Shown: piece after piece, positions 7,446-7,504 of the stretch | How the letters are laid out: each line of letters opens with the position of its first letter | Position numbering within the stretch: the first letter of the stretch is position 1 | Source of the DNA: Lachnospiraceae bacterium | GTDB lineage: Bacteria; Bacillota_A; Clostridia; Lachnospirales; Lachnospiraceae | Reading direction: 5' to 3' | Length of the DNA stretch: 7,504 bases | NCBI GenBank assembly: GCA_009774465.1 | Contig: VSNT01000157.1 | Span: forward strand, 1 to 7,504 | Made by a program: the position numbers and the translations under genes | Notes under the pieces: generated by a model | Seen by the model: the letters and a program-made list of their open reading frames with translations, nothing else | Database searches by the model: none | Told to the model about the DNA's origin: nothing

Positions 7446-7504
7446 TTACTCTTTAATCTCTACCTCTGTAGCTAAAAACTCTGTACCATCTATGTTTTCC
7501 TTTC
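7446..7504 (-). CDS. C-terminal end of an unidentified upstream gene (partial)
   Basis: Reading leftward from the window edge, one minus-strand frame gives 18 residues (KENIDGTEFLATEVEIKE) and then TAA at 7448-7446. The mixed acidic and hydrophobic composition looks like a genuine protein tail, whereas the other two frames on this strand are less protein-like. The start lies outside the window and the family cannot be recognised. The 50-bp gap to the lipoprotein ATG, on the same strand and without a clear terminator, would allow it to belong to the same operon. In clusters of this type a regulator or another transporter gene would be a natural neighbour, but nothing here shows that. Confidence 0.4.
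   Translation of the reverse strand, partial: KENIDGTEFLATEVEIKE

Overview
The window looks like a piece of a low-GC Clostridia chromosome, most likely from a Lachnospiraceae-type gut anaerobe. This rests on AT-rich intergenic DNA, A/T-rich codon use, purine-rich ribosome binding sites, and a lipoprotein plus sugar-permease gene style typical of that group. This is an impression from composition and protein style; no taxonomic marker gene is present.

Layout: positions 1-92 are a very AT-rich leader with a candidate promoter. Positions 93-1835 (+) encode one complete ABC exporter half-transporter, with membrane and ATPase domains fused. Only 16 bp separates its stop from the stop of a convergent gene set read on the minus strand. 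In transcription order that set is: the last 18 codons of an unidentified gene (7504-7446); a 799-residue lipoprotein (7395-4996); two MalF/MalG-type permeases (4971-4087 and 4097-3207); and an HlyD-like membrane-fusion protein (3198-1852). From the lipoprotein onward the genes are separated by about 24 bp or less, or overlap, so they look like one operon.

The unusual part is the minus-strand operon. The lipoprotein joins an N-terminal beta-propeller-like region, which contains one clear Asp-box, to a C-terminal family 1 solute-binding domain. The two permeases carry EAA loops and would form the import channel. No importer ATPase is encoded in the window, so one must come from elsewhere, as with the shared MsmK-type ATPases of Firmicutes. 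The last gene is an adaptor of the kind that normally serves exporters, and it has no evident exporter partner in the operon. My working inference is a composite cell-surface apparatus: a propeller-bearing receptor, an importer-type channel, and a coiled-coil adaptor. It may be a specialised uptake system or an importer-derived sensor or export complex. The genes are directly visible; the joint function is inference.

No tRNA, rRNA, CRISPR array, insertion sequence or phage gene was seen. Apart from the partly covered window edges, no gene-free stretch is longer than about 100 bp.
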